From positions 6,722-70,721 of the forward strand of contig CAWIZJ010000041.1 in NCBI GenBank assembly GCA_963840535.1: a stretch of DNA of 64,000 nt. Direction: 5' to 3'. Origin of the DNA: VAZQ01 sp963840535 (lineage in GTDB: Bacteria > Pseudomonadota > Alphaproteobacteria > Rhizobiales > Xanthobacteraceae). The first letter of the stretch is position 1; each line of letters opens with the position of its first letter. The notes beneath the pieces are model-generated. The model was not told where the DNA came from. It did not search any database and worked only from the letters and a program-made list of their open reading frames with translations. Positions 27,967 to 38,797 of the stretch are shown here, piece after piece. The translations under genes and the position numbers were made by a program.

Positions 27967-28768
27967 ATGCCCAATCAAGATGCCTGGCAACTCGCGCATG
28001 ATGCTGCCGTGGCCTACGAGAAGGATTTCGTTCCTGCCATATTTGCGCAGTGGCCGCCGGTGCTGGCCGAGGTTGCGGGCATAAGATCGGGCGACCGGGT
28101 GCTCGATGTTGCCTGTGGAACCGGCATCCTGGCGCGAGAGGTTGCAGCTCGTGTTGGGCCGAGCGGGCCGCGTCACCGGGCTCGATCTCAACGAGGGCAT
28201 GCTGGCCGTGGCTCGGCGGCTGCGGCCGGAGATCGATTGGCGCCAAGGCGATGCCGCGAAACTGCCCTTCGAGGACAGCGCTTTCGATGTGGTGGTGAGC
28301 CAATTTGCGCTGATGTTTTTTCCGGACCGAGTTGCGGCCCTTCGTGAGATGTGGCGCGTGCTCGCGCCGCGCGGGCGGCTGGCGGTGGCCGTTTGCGCGC
28401 CGATTGCCCACACCAAGGGCTATTCGGTGCTCGCGGGGATATTGCGGCGAGAGGCGGGCGATGGCGCCGCAGCCATGGTCGAGGGGTACTTCGCCCTTGG
28501 CGACGAGCCAGAGCTGCAGCGGCTCTGCAAGGCGGCCGGCATCGCGGGCGCGAGCGTCCTGTCCCGCGAGGGCTGGGCGCGTTTCGCCTCGATCGACGAG
28601 CTCGTCCGGATCGAGATCAAGGGTTCGCCGCTCGCCGGCCTGGTCGACGATGCGAGCTACCAGAAAGTCCTGAAGGCGGCGCGCCAGGAGTTGCGTGAAT
28701 TCTGCGATGCACAGGGAAGGGTCTCCGTTCGCCTGGACGCGACCATCGTCAGTGCCGGAAAAGGTTAG
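27967..28768 (+). pseudogene. SAM-dependent methyltransferase, one frameshift
   Basis: Class I methyltransferase related to UbiE. The first 60 or so codons from the ATG at 27967 give MPNQDAWQLAHDAAVAYE and motif I VLDVACGTGILAREVA. At about 28154-28160 (GGGCC) one base is extra. The sequence resumes in another frame with RAGRVTGLDLNEGMLAVARR, LPFEDSAFDVVVSQFALMF and ALREMWRVLAPRGRLAVAV, to the stop at 28768. Restored length is about 266 aa. Substrate unknown. Confidence 0.8.
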
Positions 28769-28769
28769 C

Positions 28770-30999
28770 AAGCGCCGCCGACATTCAGAACTACGGCTCA
28801 TCGCCAGCTTGCGCGTGTATCACGGCGCTCATACTGTTGTCGCCTCATGAACCTCGCGTCGTGGGTGGAGTGGCCGGGGTCCTGGCCGGTGTCACGTTCG
28901 GCGAGGACTGCGCAATCCTGAGTCCTATCGGCTTCATCTATGTCGGGCTGCTCCAGGCCGCAGTCTATCCCTACCTCATCTGCTCGCTCCTGCACGGTCT
29001 GGGCTCGCTCGAGCCAAGCAAGGCTTGGCGCCTGTTCAAGACGCGGTTGGATCTTCTACGTGGCGGTGTGGGTGGTGACCTTCGCGTGCCTCGTGGCCCT
29101 GGCACAGGCCATTCCGCCGATCCAACCGGCCGTCATCGGCGACACAGCGAGGGAGGAACAGAGCATCACGAAGTTGCTCGGGCTCGCTGATTCCGGCCGA
29201 TCTGTTCACTGCGCTGAGCCAGAACTACGTCCCTGCGGTCGTGATCTTCTGCATCTTCTACGGGATTGCGCTCCAGACCGTCAAGGACAAGGCGCCGCTG
29301 CTGAGCATGCTGGACACCATTCGGCTGGCGAGCCTCCGGTTCTGGAATTGGATCGTGCGGCTGGCGCCCTTGGGAGTTTTCGCGCTGTTTGCTGTGACCG
29401 CGGGGACCACCGCGCTCACCGATCTCGTCAACATGAGTTTTTACCTCGTCCTCTTCCTCGTCGGCACCTGCGTGCTCGCCTTCTGGGTCTTGCCGGCGCT
29501 GATATCGGCGCTGGCGCCGGTCGCCCATCGCGAGGTGATTGTCGAGCTGCGTTCCGCGCTCGCCATCGCTGCGGTGACGACGCTGTCGGTCGCCGCCTTG
29601 CCGTTCATCATGGAGGCGACGCGCAAGCTTGCCGATCGTTGCGGGATCGTGGACAAGGAGCGCGACGAGATCATCCGGACGAACCTTTCGGTCGCGTATC
29701 CTCTCGGCCAGATCGGAAACTTCTTCGTCTATCTCTTCCTGGTGTTCGCCGCCTACTACTACAAGGTCCCATTGGGAGGCAGGGACGAAGCGCTGCTCCC
29801 GCTGATGACACTGCTCTCCGGATTCGGCTCGCCCACGTCAGCCGTCAATGCCGTCGAGTTCCTCTCGGCGATGGCTCGCTCTCCCGGGCGGGACCCGCGA
29901 GCTCTACGTCGAGCTGCAGACGCTCACGCGCTACTGCCAGGTGATCGTTTCGGTGATGGCCTTCGCGTTCCTGAGCGTGCTTGTCACGCTGGCCTATTAC
30001 GGCAAGCTGCGAGATCCGGTTTCCACGGCTCGTCGCGTCGCTCGTCCTTCCCGCGCTCGCCTTCGTAGCCATCGCATGGGCGGGGCACGCCGCGCACGGT
30101 TATTTCCCGGCCTCGGCCGGCGTTCGCTATGGGGCGCTCACGCTCGACCCTGCCCTCACGCGCGCGGTCCAGGCCACGGTGCTGCGCGGCGCCCGGCAGA
30201 GCCGACGGCCGCCGACGCCGGCTCGAGCCGGCGCCACCATCGACCGCATCCAGCAGAGCGGCGCTTCTGCGGGTGGGCTACAACGCGGCGCGCAGTACCG
30301 TTCTCCTACTTCAACGACGCCGGCGAACTGGTCGGCTACGATGTCGCCTTCGCCTACGACCTCGCCCGCTCGCTGAACGTGCGTGCGGTTTTCATCCCGT
30401 TCGAGTTTCCCGGTCTCGAGCGCGACCTCGAGACGGGGCGCTTCGATATCGCCATGGCAGGCATCTACGCCAGCACGCAACGGCTGACCGCGCTCTCGGC
30501 GTCGATGACGTATTATCAGAGCCCCGTCGCCTTGCTGGTGCCGACGGCGCGGGCCCAGCGATTTCGCACCCGCGACCAGATCCTCGCCATGCGCGGACTG
30601 CGCATGGCCATGAGCGTCGATCCGGTATCTGCATCCACGGTGGGCGCGCCTGTTCCCGAACGCCGAGATCGTGATGGTGCCCGACTATCGGACACTGCCG
30701 GATTTCTCCAAGGTGGACGCGGCGGTCTGGACGCTCGAGCAGGCTGCCGCGTTCGCCCGCTCCCATCCCGGGCATCACCGCGGTGGTGCCGCAGGGCATC
30801 AGCAATCCGTTTCTGCTGAGCTACCTGATGCCGCCCGGATCGGAGAGCGATGGTGCATTTCGTGAACTACTGGCTCGAGCTTCGGCGCGCCGACGGCATG
30901 CGGGCGCGCGAGGTCGATTACTGGATCCTGGGACGGCCCCGCGCCGCGGCGCCGCCGCGCTGGAGCATGGTGCGCAATGTGTTGCACTGGCAGGACTGA
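28770..30999 (+). pseudogene. Dicarboxylate symporter fused to a family-3 solute-binding domain, many frameshifts
   Basis: A single gene is readable through at least eight frame changes. The first half is a DctA/GltP-type cation symporter: VAGVLAGVTFGEDCAILSP, DLFTALSQNYVPAVVIFC, RLAPLGVFALFAVTAGT, SVAALPFIMEATRKLADRC, LLSGFGSPTSAVNAVEFLS. A membrane linker follows near 30030-30100. The second half is an extracellular solute-binding domain: FSYFNDAGELVGYDVAFAYD, RFDIAMAGIYASTQRLT, YYQSPVALLVPTA, ending VRNVLHWQD at 30999. Restored, it would be about 720 aa. The start is uncertain; frame changes begin before 28837. Few in-frame stops occur, so decay is recent or the sequence is faulty. Confidence 0.7.
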
Positions 31000-31442
31000 C
31001 ACGCCGCCGGGACGCGACAAGGGGTGTTCGCAGGATCGGATATCTGCCCGGAAGTGATGAAATGATAAATGATGAAAACACGTTGAGTTGGCAGTTGGGG
31101 ACGAGCTGAACTTCGCGCACTGCAACAGACGCCTTACTGATATACTCAGTTACTCGCTCGTCGCCTTCTTGGTTGCGTGTTCCAAATATTCACTGGCGCG
31201 CCGCTCTTTTCGCGCCGGGAATCGGTATGTTTGTACGGTTCGCGATAGCCAAGAAACAGCCACATTCGCTCACACGTAGGTTTTACTCAACTCAGAGTGC
31301 GTTGAGCTGCCGCACGTTATTCAGGTTTCAAGTTTCATTCGACCAAGCAACGAATCAGCTCAGGGAACGAAGCAGCGAGCACCTTGTTTTCAGCGGGAGG
31401 CATGAAAGTGGAAAAGAGGAACAACCCCGAAAGGACATGATC
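31000..31442. other. Intergenic region, AT-richer than surroundings
   Basis: About 440 bases without a supported gene, with several AT-rich patches (31050-31080, 31140-31200). It probably contains the promoter of the small secreted protein at 31443. Confidence 0.4.
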
Positions 31443-31715
31443 ATGCGAATGATCACCGGATCGTTTATCGCACTCGCCTTCGTCGGCACGATCGCAGGTG
31501 CGACCGCTGTGACGCCCGCCGCGGCGCAGGGAGTTTACATCCAAGGACCGGGGTTCGGGTTCAGCATCGGCCGCCCCGCATATCGTGAGCGGTACGACTA
31601 TCGAGGCTACCGCGACCATGGTGGCGCGTACGCCTATTCCGGCAAGCGATACTACCGCGGCCATGGGGTATACCCACGCCGTTCCCTTCGGTGGCGACAC
31701 TATGACTGGGACTAG
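31443..31715 (+). CDS. Small secreted Tyr/Gly/Arg-rich protein
   Basis: Protein of 90 aa with a signal peptide (ITGSFIALAFVGTIAGATAV, cleavage after AAAQ). The basic mature chain is rich in Tyr, Gly, Arg and His (YRERYDYRGYRDHGG, YRGHGVYPRRS). The ATG at 31443 is best spaced from AAAGGA; an ATG two codons upstream is possible. Such low-complexity secreted proteins are common in Hyphomicrobiales; no function is known to me. Confidence 0.75.
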   Translation: MRMITGSFIALAFVGTIAGATAVTPAAAQGVYIQGPGFGFSIGRPAYRERYDYRGYRDHGGAYAYSGKRYYRGHGVYPRRSLRWRHYDWD

Positions 31716-31936
31716 AGTGCGGGAACGTTGGCCACGTTTGTGAGCGGTCGGGTGTGCTGAAGAATGCACGCGTAGACCGGCTCGAGCGAGTTGATGCTGG
31801 TAATTAGTGAGGGGAAGTAGGTCGCCGCGGATGTTAACCATGCGGCGGAAATCATCACAGCGGCTAGGCGCGCTACGATGCGCGCGCTACAGTGATCGGC
31901 ATGGATCGGCGGGGCTCTGGGTGCAGGAGCTTCACC

Positions 31937-32764
31937 ATGAACAACCGATCAATTGCGCTGGCGATCGCGGCTTTGTCGGCCGCGCACATCACGACCGCCG
32001 ACGCGCAGTCGGTCTATGTAGCCCCCGGCGGGGTGTATATCGCCGGCGGACCCGTCTACGTGATCCCGGCCCCGAGCAACGGCAACGGGAATTACGTTGA
32101 GCCCATCTACGACCACGGAAATGGATACGATTACGGAAATGGAGGGCTGGAACCCTCACCATATTCGGCACCCGTGGTGGTGGCCCCGGGTGCGGGTTAT
32201 GTGGTGGCGCCCTACGGTCTGAATGGAAACGGTTACGGCGCTGGCTACCGCAACGGCTACCGCCCACCGCGGGCTCCGGCCTATCACAACGGCGATCCGG
32301 TGCTGAGCACCTACGCCTCGGCGCGCGTGCCGCGGCCGCCGACGGCAATCTCCTCCAACGGCAACGGAATCGAAGACGCCAGGCGTGTGCCGCGCTCACG
32401 AACTGCGTTGCAGCACGTCAGGATTGATAATGGGATTGCATTAGACGCGATCGCGTCCGATAGATCCGACATCAGCTTCATCGGTGGATGGGGTGTTGAC
32501 GTTGCTCAATGTCGTGAGTCACCTCTCACCATTACCGCGCGCCGGGCCGAGGCTTACGGCGCCGCATGTGAATTTCGCTCAACTCAACGGGAAAGCTCGA
32601 ATGTGTGGCGATTGCGAGCCCAGTGCGATAACAACGGCGAACGCTGGAACGCGAACATTCGATTTGCGCTTTCGGAAGACAAATTGACCTGGTCGAGCGA
32701 ACGTGGAACGACGACCTACCGACGATGCCCGAGCTCGCCTGGTTGGACCGGTGCCAGGCGTTGA
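31937..32764 (+). CDS. Exported protein with Gly/Asn/Tyr-rich linker and C-terminal domain
   Basis: Protein of 275 aa. The start at 31937 follows AGGAG and opens a signal peptide (MNNRSIALAIAALSAAHIT, TADAQ). Residues about 25-120 are low complexity, repeating NGNGY/YGNG and proline motifs. The last 120 residues look folded, with four cysteines (VAQCRESPLTIT, YGAACEFRS, RAQCDNNGERW, YRRCPSS) that may pair in the periplasm. I do not recognise the family. Confidence 0.72.
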   Translation: MNNRSIALAIAALSAAHITTADAQSVYVAPGGVYIAGGPVYVIPAPSNGNGNYVEPIYDHGNGYDYGNGGLEPSPYSAPVVVAPGAGYVVAPYGLNGNGYGAGYRNGYRPPRAPAYHNGDPVLSTYASARVPRPPTAISSNGNGIEDARRVPRSRTALQHVRIDNGIALDAIASDRSDISFIGGWGVDVAQCRESPLTITARRAEAYGAACEFRSTQRESSNVWRLRAQCDNNGERWNANIRFALSEDKLTWSSERGTTTYRRCPSSPGWTGARR

Positions 32765-32818
32765 TCATCCGGCCGAACTCAGGATCTGCGATGCAAACCT
32801 GCGGGATGCGACGCGTCT

Positions 32819-33005
32819 TCTAGTGCTGTGAATCTGACGCTTGCATCGCACGTGTCCCAGGCGCAGCGCAGCACGAAGTGGTGCGCTGCAGAACCGGGAC
32901 CGTTACAAATGCCGCCGCTGCAACGCTCCCGGCTCGGCGCTGCACCGCTCCGCAAGAGCTTCGCGCTGCGCCGCAGCCGGGGACACGACCGTTAGAGACA
33001 GTACA
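32819..33005. repeat. Composite palindromic repeat region
   Basis: It begins CTAGTGCTGTGAATCTGACG, resembling the outer part of the hairpin at 4129, and ends with ACAGTACACTAG, so it is loosely bounded by inverted CTAGTG ends. Inside are two palindromes. One is about 32852-32900 (GTCCCAGGCGCAGCGCAGC ... GTGCGCTGCAGAACCGGGAC). The other is about 32931-32988 (CCCGGCTCGGCGCTGC ... GCGCTGCGCCGCAGCCGGGG). It abuts the 3' end of iorB and appears non-coding. Confidence 0.6.
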
Positions 33006-35299
33006 CTAGGCGCCGACCTGGTCGCGGATCGGCAACTTGCGGATGCGTTTTCCGGTTGCGGCGAAGATCGCATTGGCGAGCGCCGGTGGCACCGGCGGTA
33101 CGCCGGGCTCTCCGACGCCACCCAGGGGGCGGTTCCAGTCGGTCGACGGCACGATGTGCACCTTCACCTCACGCGGTGCGGCATCCATGCGGATCAGCTC
33201 GAAGCCGTCGAAGTTGGTCTGCTGCGCGCGGCCGTTCCTGAAGCTGATCTCGCCCAGCATGGCGAGGCCGATGCCCTGGATCACCGCGCCCTCGAGCTGA
33301 GCGCGCACCCGCTCGGGATTGATCACCGGACCGCAATCGATCGCGATGTCGACCTTGGGAATGGTGATCGCGCCGCGATCGCCGACCTTCACCTCGACCA
33401 CCGCCGCGGTGTAGCTGGCGAAGCTGCGGTGCGCGGCGAGCCCGAGCCCGCTGCCTATCGGCATGCTTCGTCCCCAGCCTGCGGCCTGCGTCACCGCCTC
33501 GATTACTCCGCGCAGCCTCTCCGTCTCATAGGGATAGACCGCCGGGTCCTCGCCGTAGTTCCACTGATCCGACATGGCAGCCGGATCGATCTTGCGATCG
33601 GGCCCGAGCAGCTCGAGCAGGAACGCCTTGTGGTCCTTGTTCGCCGCCGCCGCCAGCTCGGCAACGAAGGATTGCACGGCAAAGCCATGCGGGATGTTCG
33701 ACACCGAGCGGAACCAGCCGATGCGGGTGTGAGCGGTCGCCTGCGGATTCTCGACCCGGATGTTGGGGATGGCGAGCGGGTTGTCGACCGCACCCATCGC
33801 CAGCTCCAGCGCCGCCTCGTGCCTGGGATCGGGCTGGAAGAGCGCAAATATGGTCGGCGCCACGGTGCGATGCAGCCAGGCGACCGGCTTGCCTGATGCA
33901 TCGAGGCCGGCCTCGACCCGCTCCACCGACACGGTGTGGAAGAAGTCGTTCTGCAGGTCGTCCTCGCGCGTCCAGGTGACCTTGACCGGCCTGCCGTCCA
34001 TCGCCTTGGACAGGATCGCCGCCTCGGTCATGAAATCGGCCTTCGACTTGCGACCAAATCCGCCACCCAGCAGGGTGACGTTCACCTTGACCTTGTCCTC
34101 GGGCAGGCCGAGGCGCTTGGCAAGGCTGGTGCGTGCGGCCTGCGGCGACTGCACGCAACCCCACGCTTCGCAGGAATCGGAGCCGGCCCGCGCGACCGCC
34201 GCCGGCGGCTCCAGGGTGGCATGGGCGAGATGCGGCAGATAGTACTCCGCCTCCAGCTTACGCACGGCCGTCTTCATCGCCGCATCGACGTCGCCAGTAT
34301 TGCGCACCACCTTGCCGGGCTGCCGTGCCGCGGCCTCGAGCTGCGCCTTGTAGGTGTCCGACGAGTAGTTGCCGTGTTGTCCGTCGTCCCAGGTGATCTT
34401 CAGTGCCTGGCGACCCTTGATCGCCGCCCAGGTGTTGGTGGCGACCACGGCAATGCCTCCGACCGGCTCGAAGCTCGAGGGAATCGGGCTCGGCTCGACC
34501 GGCACGATCTTGACGACGCCCTTGACCTTCATCGCTTCGGTGCCGTCGAAGCTCGCGACCTTGCCACCCAGTACCGGCGGCCGCGCGATCACGGCATAGA
34601 GCATGTCCGGCAGGCGCGGATCGATGCCGAACACCGCCTTGCCTGTCGTGATGTCCATGTTGTCGAGCAGACCGATATCGTCGCGTCCGATGTAGCGGAA
34701 CTTCGACGGGTCCTTGAGCTTGAGGGCGGGACCGGTCGGCACCGCAATGTCCGCCGCGGCCTTTGCCAGCGCGCCATAGGGGAGGCGCCGGTTCGTCGCG
34801 GCATGCACCACCTCGTGATACTGCGCCGCGACCTGGTCGGTGGGCACATTCCACTGCGCTGCCGCGGCGGCTTCGAGCATCTGGCGCGCCGCGGCACCGA
34901 TGCGCCGCAGCGCCACGAAGTGATGCCGCATGCTGCGCGAGCCGTCGGTATCCTGATTGCCGAAATGCTTCTCGTCACCCCAGGCCTGCGCCACCTTGAT
35001 CTTGGCCCAGTCGGCGTCGAGCTCGTCGGCAACCACCATCGGCCAGCTCGTGCGCACACCCTGTCCCATGTCGGAGCGATGACATGTCACCGTTACGGTG
35101 CCGTCCTCGGCGATGGCGACAAATATGCGCGGATCGTCGCGCAGCCCGTTGGGCATGCCTTCGCCGGCGAACTTCTGGGTTTGCGCCAGGGCGCTCTGCG
35201 GCAGACGCATCGCCAGCACGAGGCCTCCGGCGAGGCTTCCGGCAAGAACCGCGCGCCGGCTGAGATTTTCAATAGCTGGGGTGGGCGTCCGGACCTGTG

Positions 35300-35303
<4 letters not shown>
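33006..35303 (-). CDS. iorB: Molybdopterin-binding large subunit of an isoquinoline 1-oxidoreductase-type dehydrogenase
   Basis: Xanthine-oxidase-family molybdenum hydroxylase large subunit of IorB type, 765 aa. A Tat leader (LSRRAVLAGSLAGGLVLAM) is followed by FVAIAEDGTVTVTCHRSDMGQGVRT-type sequence and the molybdenum-site loops LLGGGFGRKSKADF and GVGEPGVPPVPPALANAI. A Tat signal and a two-subunit layout without an FAD subunit mark the periplasmic IorAB group. The start at 35303 overlaps the iorA stop as ATGA. Substrates of the family include N-heteroaromatics and aldehydes; the actual one is unknown. Confidence 0.9.
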
Positions 35304-35761
<458 letters not shown>

Positions 35762-36596
35762 CGCGGTTTCTCCTGGCTTTCGCGTATCATTCGTCTGATC
35801 GGCTACGCAGGAGGGGGAAACGAGGCGACTTTATCAATCCGGCGCGACGCCGCCAGCCCCGCAGCGCATGTGCGGTAGATTTTGTTCGTGATGTGCCGTG
35901 GTCAGGCCCTGCCACAGGCCGCGCCCGAATGTCGGCGGTACCGCGGTAAGCCCCCCCCCCTCTGACTTGGGTCGGAATTGTCTGTTCAGGCACCTGAAAT
36001 CCTGAATCGTTCTGAAACGACCTGAGCATTGTGATCGGCAACACACCCGCTCGACATTGCCGGTGACACCTTCCGACCCGCAAACGCTAGCCGATCGGTC
36101 GCATAGGCCGATGCATGGACCAGCTCAATGGAGGGTGTGCCATGAAGACGCTGATCACCACGTCAAGACAGCCCGAGAATGCCGGTGGAACCGTGGTTTC
36201 GCTGACAACGGTTCGATCGCAAGCTGAACAATGCCGCGCCAACGCAGCCCCGGCCGAACCAAGGCACCGCAGCGCAGAGCAGGGCAGCGTCAGCGTGCTC
36301 TCGATTTTCCCATTCGTGATGTTGATGAGAACCGGCACGCAATAACGTCGTATCATCGGCTGCTCTGTCGCCTGCCCTGTATCGGTGCGGTCATCGTCAG
36401 CGCCTACCGTCGATCAGTGTCATAGCCGAACGCCTCTCTGGAGGTCGTCGTCCGGTCCCGCCAGCCGCGGACATGACCCGCGGAGCATCCGTCGGTCGCG
36501 CCGCCGCCCCACTCTGCCCAGCTTGGTTTGCCGCGGCTGCTGCAGCCGTCTCTCGCGGGAACGCCCGCTCACTTGAGCCGCTCGATCGGCGGACCC
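35762..36596. other. Long intergenic region with a C10 tract
   Basis: About 835 bases upstream of iorAB and downstream of the Bug-type gene. A run of ten C residues is at 35951-35960. The only ORF with a good ribosome-binding site is the small candidate at 36142. The rest, including 36350-36590, shows nothing I recognise. Confidence 0.45.
36142..36345 (+). CDS. Possible small protein
   Basis: Open frame of 67 codons with GGAGGG 8-9 bases before the ATG. The N-terminus is polar (MKTLITTSRQPENAGG) and the end is hydrophobic (VLSIFPFVMLM). No family is recognised. The call rests only on the ribosome-binding site and isolation. Confidence 0.3.
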   Translation: MKTLITTSRQPENAGGTVVSLTTVRSQAEQCRANAAPAEPRHRSAEQGSVSVLSIFPFVMLMRTGTQ

Positions 36597-37580
36597 TCAC
36601 TCCACCTTGAGGCCGGCGGCCTTCACGACCGGGCCCCAGCGCGCGACCTCCTCCGCGATGAAGCGCCTGGCATTGCCGGTGTTGGAGTCGGGCACCGCCT
36701 CGAGGCCGGACACCAGCAGGATCTTCTGGAATTCCGGATCTGCCATGGCTGCGCGCGTTGCGTCACCGATGCGGTTGACGATGGCGACCGGCGTTGCGGC
36801 CGGCACGAACAGGCCGAGGAACAGCTGGCCGATCATCCCGGGCAGTCCCTGCTCGACGGCGGTCGCGATCTCGGGCGTCGCCTTCAGCCGTTCCGCCGCG
36901 TTCACCGCCAGGATGCGGACCTTGCCGCTGCGATGAAGCTGGAGGATCTGACCGGTGATGTTCGGTGTCATCATCGGGATGTGCCCGCTGACGAGATCGG
37001 TGATGCCGGGCCCGGCGCCCTTGTACGGTATGTGAACGATATGGTTCAGACCGGCGAGCTGCTTGAACAGCTCGCCCGACAGGTTGCTCATGGTGCCGGT
37101 GCCCGCAGAGCCGTAGGAGAGCTTGCCGGGATTGGCCTGGGCATGGGCGACGAGCTCCTTGAGCGACTTCGCCGGCACCGATGAATGCACGACGATCGAG
37201 GTCGTGGAGACGCAGATGATGGAGACCGGCACGAAATCCTTGACGGGATCGTACGGCACCTTCGCCATGGTCATGGGATTGAGCACCATGGTGCTGGTGC
37301 TGCCGAGCAGGATCGTGTAGCCGTCGCCCGGCGCGCGCGCGACCTCGCCGGTCGCGATGGTGCCGGTGCCGCCGCCCTGGTTCTCCACATACACGGTGCC
37401 GAGCGATGTCTTCACCCGCTCGGCCCACTGGCGCGCCACCACGTCGTTCACGCCGCCGGCCGAGAACGCAACCATCAGCTTGATGGGCCGTTCCGGATAC
37501 TTGCTCTGTGCGAAGGCCGGCCACGGCAGCAGTGCCGTCGCCGACGCCAATCCCCGGGTCAGCAGGTCACGTCGGTTCAT
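36597..37580 (-). CDS. Tripartite tricarboxylate transporter (Bug-type) binding protein
   Basis: Periplasmic Bug-family receptor of 327 aa. A Tat-type leader (NRRDLLTRGLASATALLPW) is followed by YPERPIKLMVAFSAGGVND, the usual Bug start, then GYTILLGSTSTMVLNP and PYKGAGPGITDLVSGHI. The start at 37580 begins the leader; an in-frame ATG five codons upstream is less likely. No TctA/TctB membrane genes are nearby, as is frequent for this expanded family. The ligand is probably a carboxylate. It is divergent from the VOC gene. Confidence 0.9.
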   Translation of the reverse strand: MNRRDLLTRGLASATALLPWPAFAQSKYPERPIKLMVAFSAGGVNDVVARQWAERVKTSLGTVYVENQGGGTGTIATGEVARAPGDGYTILLGSTSTMVLNPMTMAKVPYDPVKDFVPVSIICVSTTSIVVHSSVPAKSLKELVAHAQANPGKLSYGSAGTGTMSNLSGELFKQLAGLNHIVHIPYKGAGPGITDLVSGHIPMMTPNITGQILQLHRSGKVRILAVNAAERLKATPEIATAVEQGLPGMIGQLFLGLFVPAATPVAIVNRIGDATRAAMADPEFQKILLVSGLEAVPDSNTGNARRFIAEEVARWGPVVKAAGLKVE

Positions 37581-37703
37581 CGCGCCCTCGTCCATTCACG
37601 ACCGCCATTGTCATGGTCTAAGACTATAGCACGGCAGGCGCCGGTGCCGGTCTCGATTCGCCGTGCGGCCCTGCGACAAAGCGGAGGGGGCGTCAGTTTG
37701 AGC

Positions 37704-38603
37704 ATGCGCGCCGGCGCCGGACCCGATCGCCAGCTGCCCCTCGCCGGCGAGATTTTCCTCGATCACGTCGGCCATTTCGTGCGCGATCCCGATGCCGCCG
37801 GCCGCGCGCTCGCGCGCGTGGGCTTCACGCCCACCCCGGTCTCGGTTCAGGTCAATCCGGACCCCGCCGGCGGTCCGCCGCAATTGACCGGCACCGGAAA
37901 CGTCACTGCGATGTTCGCGCGCGGCTACATCGAGGTGCTGTTCAAGACTGCCGACATGCAGCTCGGCCGCGAGCTGGAGGCGGGGCTCGCGCGCTATCGT
38001 GGCGTGCATCTGGCCGCATTCGCCGTAGCCGATGCCGCCGCCGACCATCGGCGACTCGCGTCCGTCGGCTTTCGCGTGCGGTCGCTGGTGCACATGCAGC
38101 GACCGGTCGATACCGGCGGCGAACCCGGCACCGCCGCTTTCACGCTCTCCCGCGTGGAGGCAGGCGAGATGCCGGAAGGCCGCATCCAGATCCTCACCCA
38201 CCGGAGCGAGCACATGGTCTGGCAGCCGCGCTGGCTGACGCATGCGAACGGCGCGCTCGGCTTGCGCGGCGTCACCATCGTCGTGGCCGACGTCGAGGAA
38301 GCGGCAGCGCGCTTCGCTCGCTTCACCGGCCGCGCGGCGGCGACCGCGGCATCGGGCCATACCATCGCGCTCGACCGCGGGTGCATCGAGCTCACGACTG
38401 CAGAGGGCTTCGCGCGGCGGCTGCCGGAGGTTTCGATTCCCTCATTGCCGTTCATCGGCAGCTACGCCATCCGGGTGACATCGCTCGAGAAGGTCGACGG
38501 CATCCTCCGCTCGGCCGGAGTGATGGCGCGACAAAGCGGGCAGAGATTGGTCGCGACGTTTCCGGAAGAGCTCGGACACGGCGCCTGGCTGTTCGAGGCC
38601 TGA
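37704..38603 (+). CDS. VOC-superfamily protein (glyoxalase-like domain)
   Basis: Protein of 299 aa with repeated VOC modules. The first module begins LAGEIFLDHVGHFVRDPDAA. Later segments include LRGVTIVVADVEEAAARFAR and SLPFIGSYAIRVTSLEKVDG. Cytoplasmic, no signal. The ATG at 37704 is chosen as the first good start after the intergenic gap; a TTG two codons upstream is possible. It may be a dioxygenase-like enzyme for an aromatic compound given its neighbours, but the function is unproven. Confidence 0.78.
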   Translation: MRAGAGPDRQLPLAGEIFLDHVGHFVRDPDAAGRALARVGFTPTPVSVQVNPDPAGGPPQLTGTGNVTAMFARGYIEVLFKTADMQLGRELEAGLARYRGVHLAAFAVADAAADHRRLASVGFRVRSLVHMQRPVDTGGEPGTAAFTLSRVEAGEMPEGRIQILTHRSEHMVWQPRWLTHANGALGLRGVTIVVADVEEAAARFARFTGRAAATAASGHTIALDRGCIELTTAEGFARRLPEVSIPSLPFIGSYAIRVTSLEKVDGILRSAGVMARQSGQRLVATFPEELGHGAWLFEA

Positions 38604-38797
38604 CGGCGAAATGGCAGGAGGCGGCCAGCCCACGGGAATCGCGGCCGAATGCGCATCGTCTCCCGAAATTGTTCCACCGCCTGCGATGCGCCGGCGATAT
38701 AGTCGCTCTCGGATGGAGCCGGAAGCCTCGTTGCGCGCATAGGCGGGCGGGCCCAGCGCAAGGCCGTCCCCGCCGAAGACGCGGCTGCTACGACAAC

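Noticed and set aside
35951..35960. C10 tract as a phase-variation switch
   Set aside because: No gene or promoter is positioned to be switched by it; noted only as part of the intergenic region.
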